Source: Pseudomonadota bacterium (GTDB taxonomy: Bacteria; Pseudomonadota; Gammaproteobacteria; Pseudomonadales; UBA5518). From it: a stretch of 6,727 bases of DNA. The stretch is from NCBI GenBank assembly GCA_022705125.1, contig JAKJFB010000160.1, forward strand, positions 1 to 6,727, written 5' to 3'. Below the pieces are notes generated by a model. That model made no database searches. It had not been told where the DNA came from and worked only from the letters and a program-made list of their open reading frames with translations. A program made the translations under genes and the position numbers. Below, one piece after another: positions 6,122 through 6,727 of the stretch. Within the stretch, counting starts at the first letter, position 1, and every line of letters starts with the position of its first letter.

Positions 6122-6727
6122 TCAGTCCTGGGGTCGCGAGCGGTATGGCGTGCCACGGCGCTGCAACTGGAACTTGCGCACGGCCCGGTTGTGTTCCTCG
6201 AGGCTTGCCGAGAACTCGTGCGAACCGTCGCCGCGCGCGACGAAAAACAGCGCCGATCCGGGCGCCGGATGCAGTGCCGCGTGGATGGCCGCGCGTCCGG
6301 GCAGCGCGATCGGCGACGGTGGCAAGCCGGCATTCAGGTACGTATTGTAGGGGCCCGGCGCGCGCAGGTGCTCGCGCGTCAGGTTGCCGTCGAAACTCTC
6401 GCCAAGGCCGTAGATCACGGCCGGATCCGTCTGCAGCAGCATGCCTTTCTGCAGACGGCGAACGAACACGCCCGCTATCTCCTGCCGCTCCTCGGCCACA
6501 CCGGTTTCCTTCTCTACCAGCGAGGCCATGATCAATGCCTCGTAGGGGCTCCGGTACGGCAGGCCCGCGTCGCGACCAGCCCATTCCTCGGCGAGCACCT
6601 CATGCAGCGCCCGGTGCGAGGCGAGCAGGATATCCGCATCGCTCATGCCGCGGCTGTACTGGTAGGTATCGGGAAAGAACGAGCCCTCCGCGCTAGACCA
6701 GCCGGCATCGACACCGAGCTTGCCGAA
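6122..6727 (-). CDS. mltG: Endolytic murein transglycosylase MltG (5' part beyond window edge)
   Basis: Inner-membrane lytic transglycosylase (YceG family) that cuts nascent glycan strands and is thought to set their length. The window holds the last 201 residues plus the stop; the E. coli protein has about 340, so the N-terminal membrane anchor and LysM-like part lie beyond the right edge. The frame is open without a break to 6727, and the residues before the internal Met at 6646 ([14 protein letters not shown]) are typical family sequence, so that Met is not the start. The catalytic motif LVEKET has its first Glu at codon 6514–6512, matching E. coli Glu218. [37 protein letters not shown] and [13 protein letters not shown] complete the active-site cleft and C-terminal signatures. 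The stop TGA lies 37 bases before tmk. In relatives pabC precedes it, probably just outside the window. Confidence 0.96.
   Translation of the reverse strand, partial: FGKLGVDAGWSSAEGSFFPDTYQYSRGMSDADILLASHRALHEVLAEEWAGRDAGLPYRSPYEALIMASLVEKETGVAEERQEIAGVFVRRLQKGMLLQTDPAVIYGLGESFDGNLTREHLRAPGPYNTYLNAGLPPSPIALPGRAAIHAALHPAPGSALFFVARGDGSHEFSASLEEHNRAVRKFQLQRRGTPYRSRPQD

Noticed and set aside
6085..6333. N-terminal extension of tmk to an upstream ATG at 6333
   Set aside because: The extra 83 codons run through the mltG coding end and match nothing; family homology begins at ATG 6084.
1..6727. CRISPR arrays, tRNA or rRNA genes, insertion sequences, phage genes
   Set aside because: No spaced direct repeats, cloverleaf-like stretches or transposase motifs were found. 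Coding density and the core operon order argue for ordinary chromosome.

Overview
This is a GC-rich window in which every credible gene lies on the minus strand. The gene content points to a gammaproteobacterium of the Pseudomonas/Xanthomonas/Chromatiales type. The order mltG–tmk–holB–pilZ–tatD is the classic gammaproteobacterial block; E. coli has the same set without pilZ, and Pseudomonas has it with pilZ. PilZ and FadB also read very close to their Pseudomonas and E. coli counterparts. I cannot name a genus from the sequence alone.

Layout in the direction of transcription, right to left. (1) 6727–6122 is the C-terminal part of mltG, the membrane-bound peptidoglycan endolytic transglycosylase, cut by the right edge. 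(2) 6084–5446 is tmk, dTMP kinase. (3) 5449–4457 is holB, the DNA polymerase III delta-prime subunit, which starts on a GTG inside a 4-base overlap with the tmk stop. (4) 4390–4040 is pilZ, the type IV pilus assembly protein of the c-di-GMP-independent kind. (5) 4014–3232 is a TatD/YcfH-family metal-dependent hydrolase. (6) 3222–2149 is a GH84 beta-N-acetylglucosaminidase, a homologue of human O-GlcNAcase, starting on a GTG 9 bases after the tatD stop. (7) 2148–2054 is a 95-base gap holding a REP-like GC hairpin and a perfect TATAAT. (8) 2053–1 is fadB, the multifunctional fatty-acid beta-oxidation alpha subunit, complete except for its last few dozen residues beyond the left edge.

Genes 1 to 6 look like one transcription unit, with gaps of −4 to 66 bases, combining cell-wall synthesis, DNA precursor supply, replication and pilus functions. 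The fadB gene probably has its own promoter and likely leads a fadBA unit whose thiolase lies outside the window. The unusual member is the GH84 gene. It has no signal peptide, keeps every active-site position I could match to human O-GlcNAcase, and sits at the tail of a housekeeping operon. Its natural substrate cannot be told from the sequence: a protein O-GlcNAc modification, a recycled peptidoglycan fragment and another GlcNAc conjugate are all possible.
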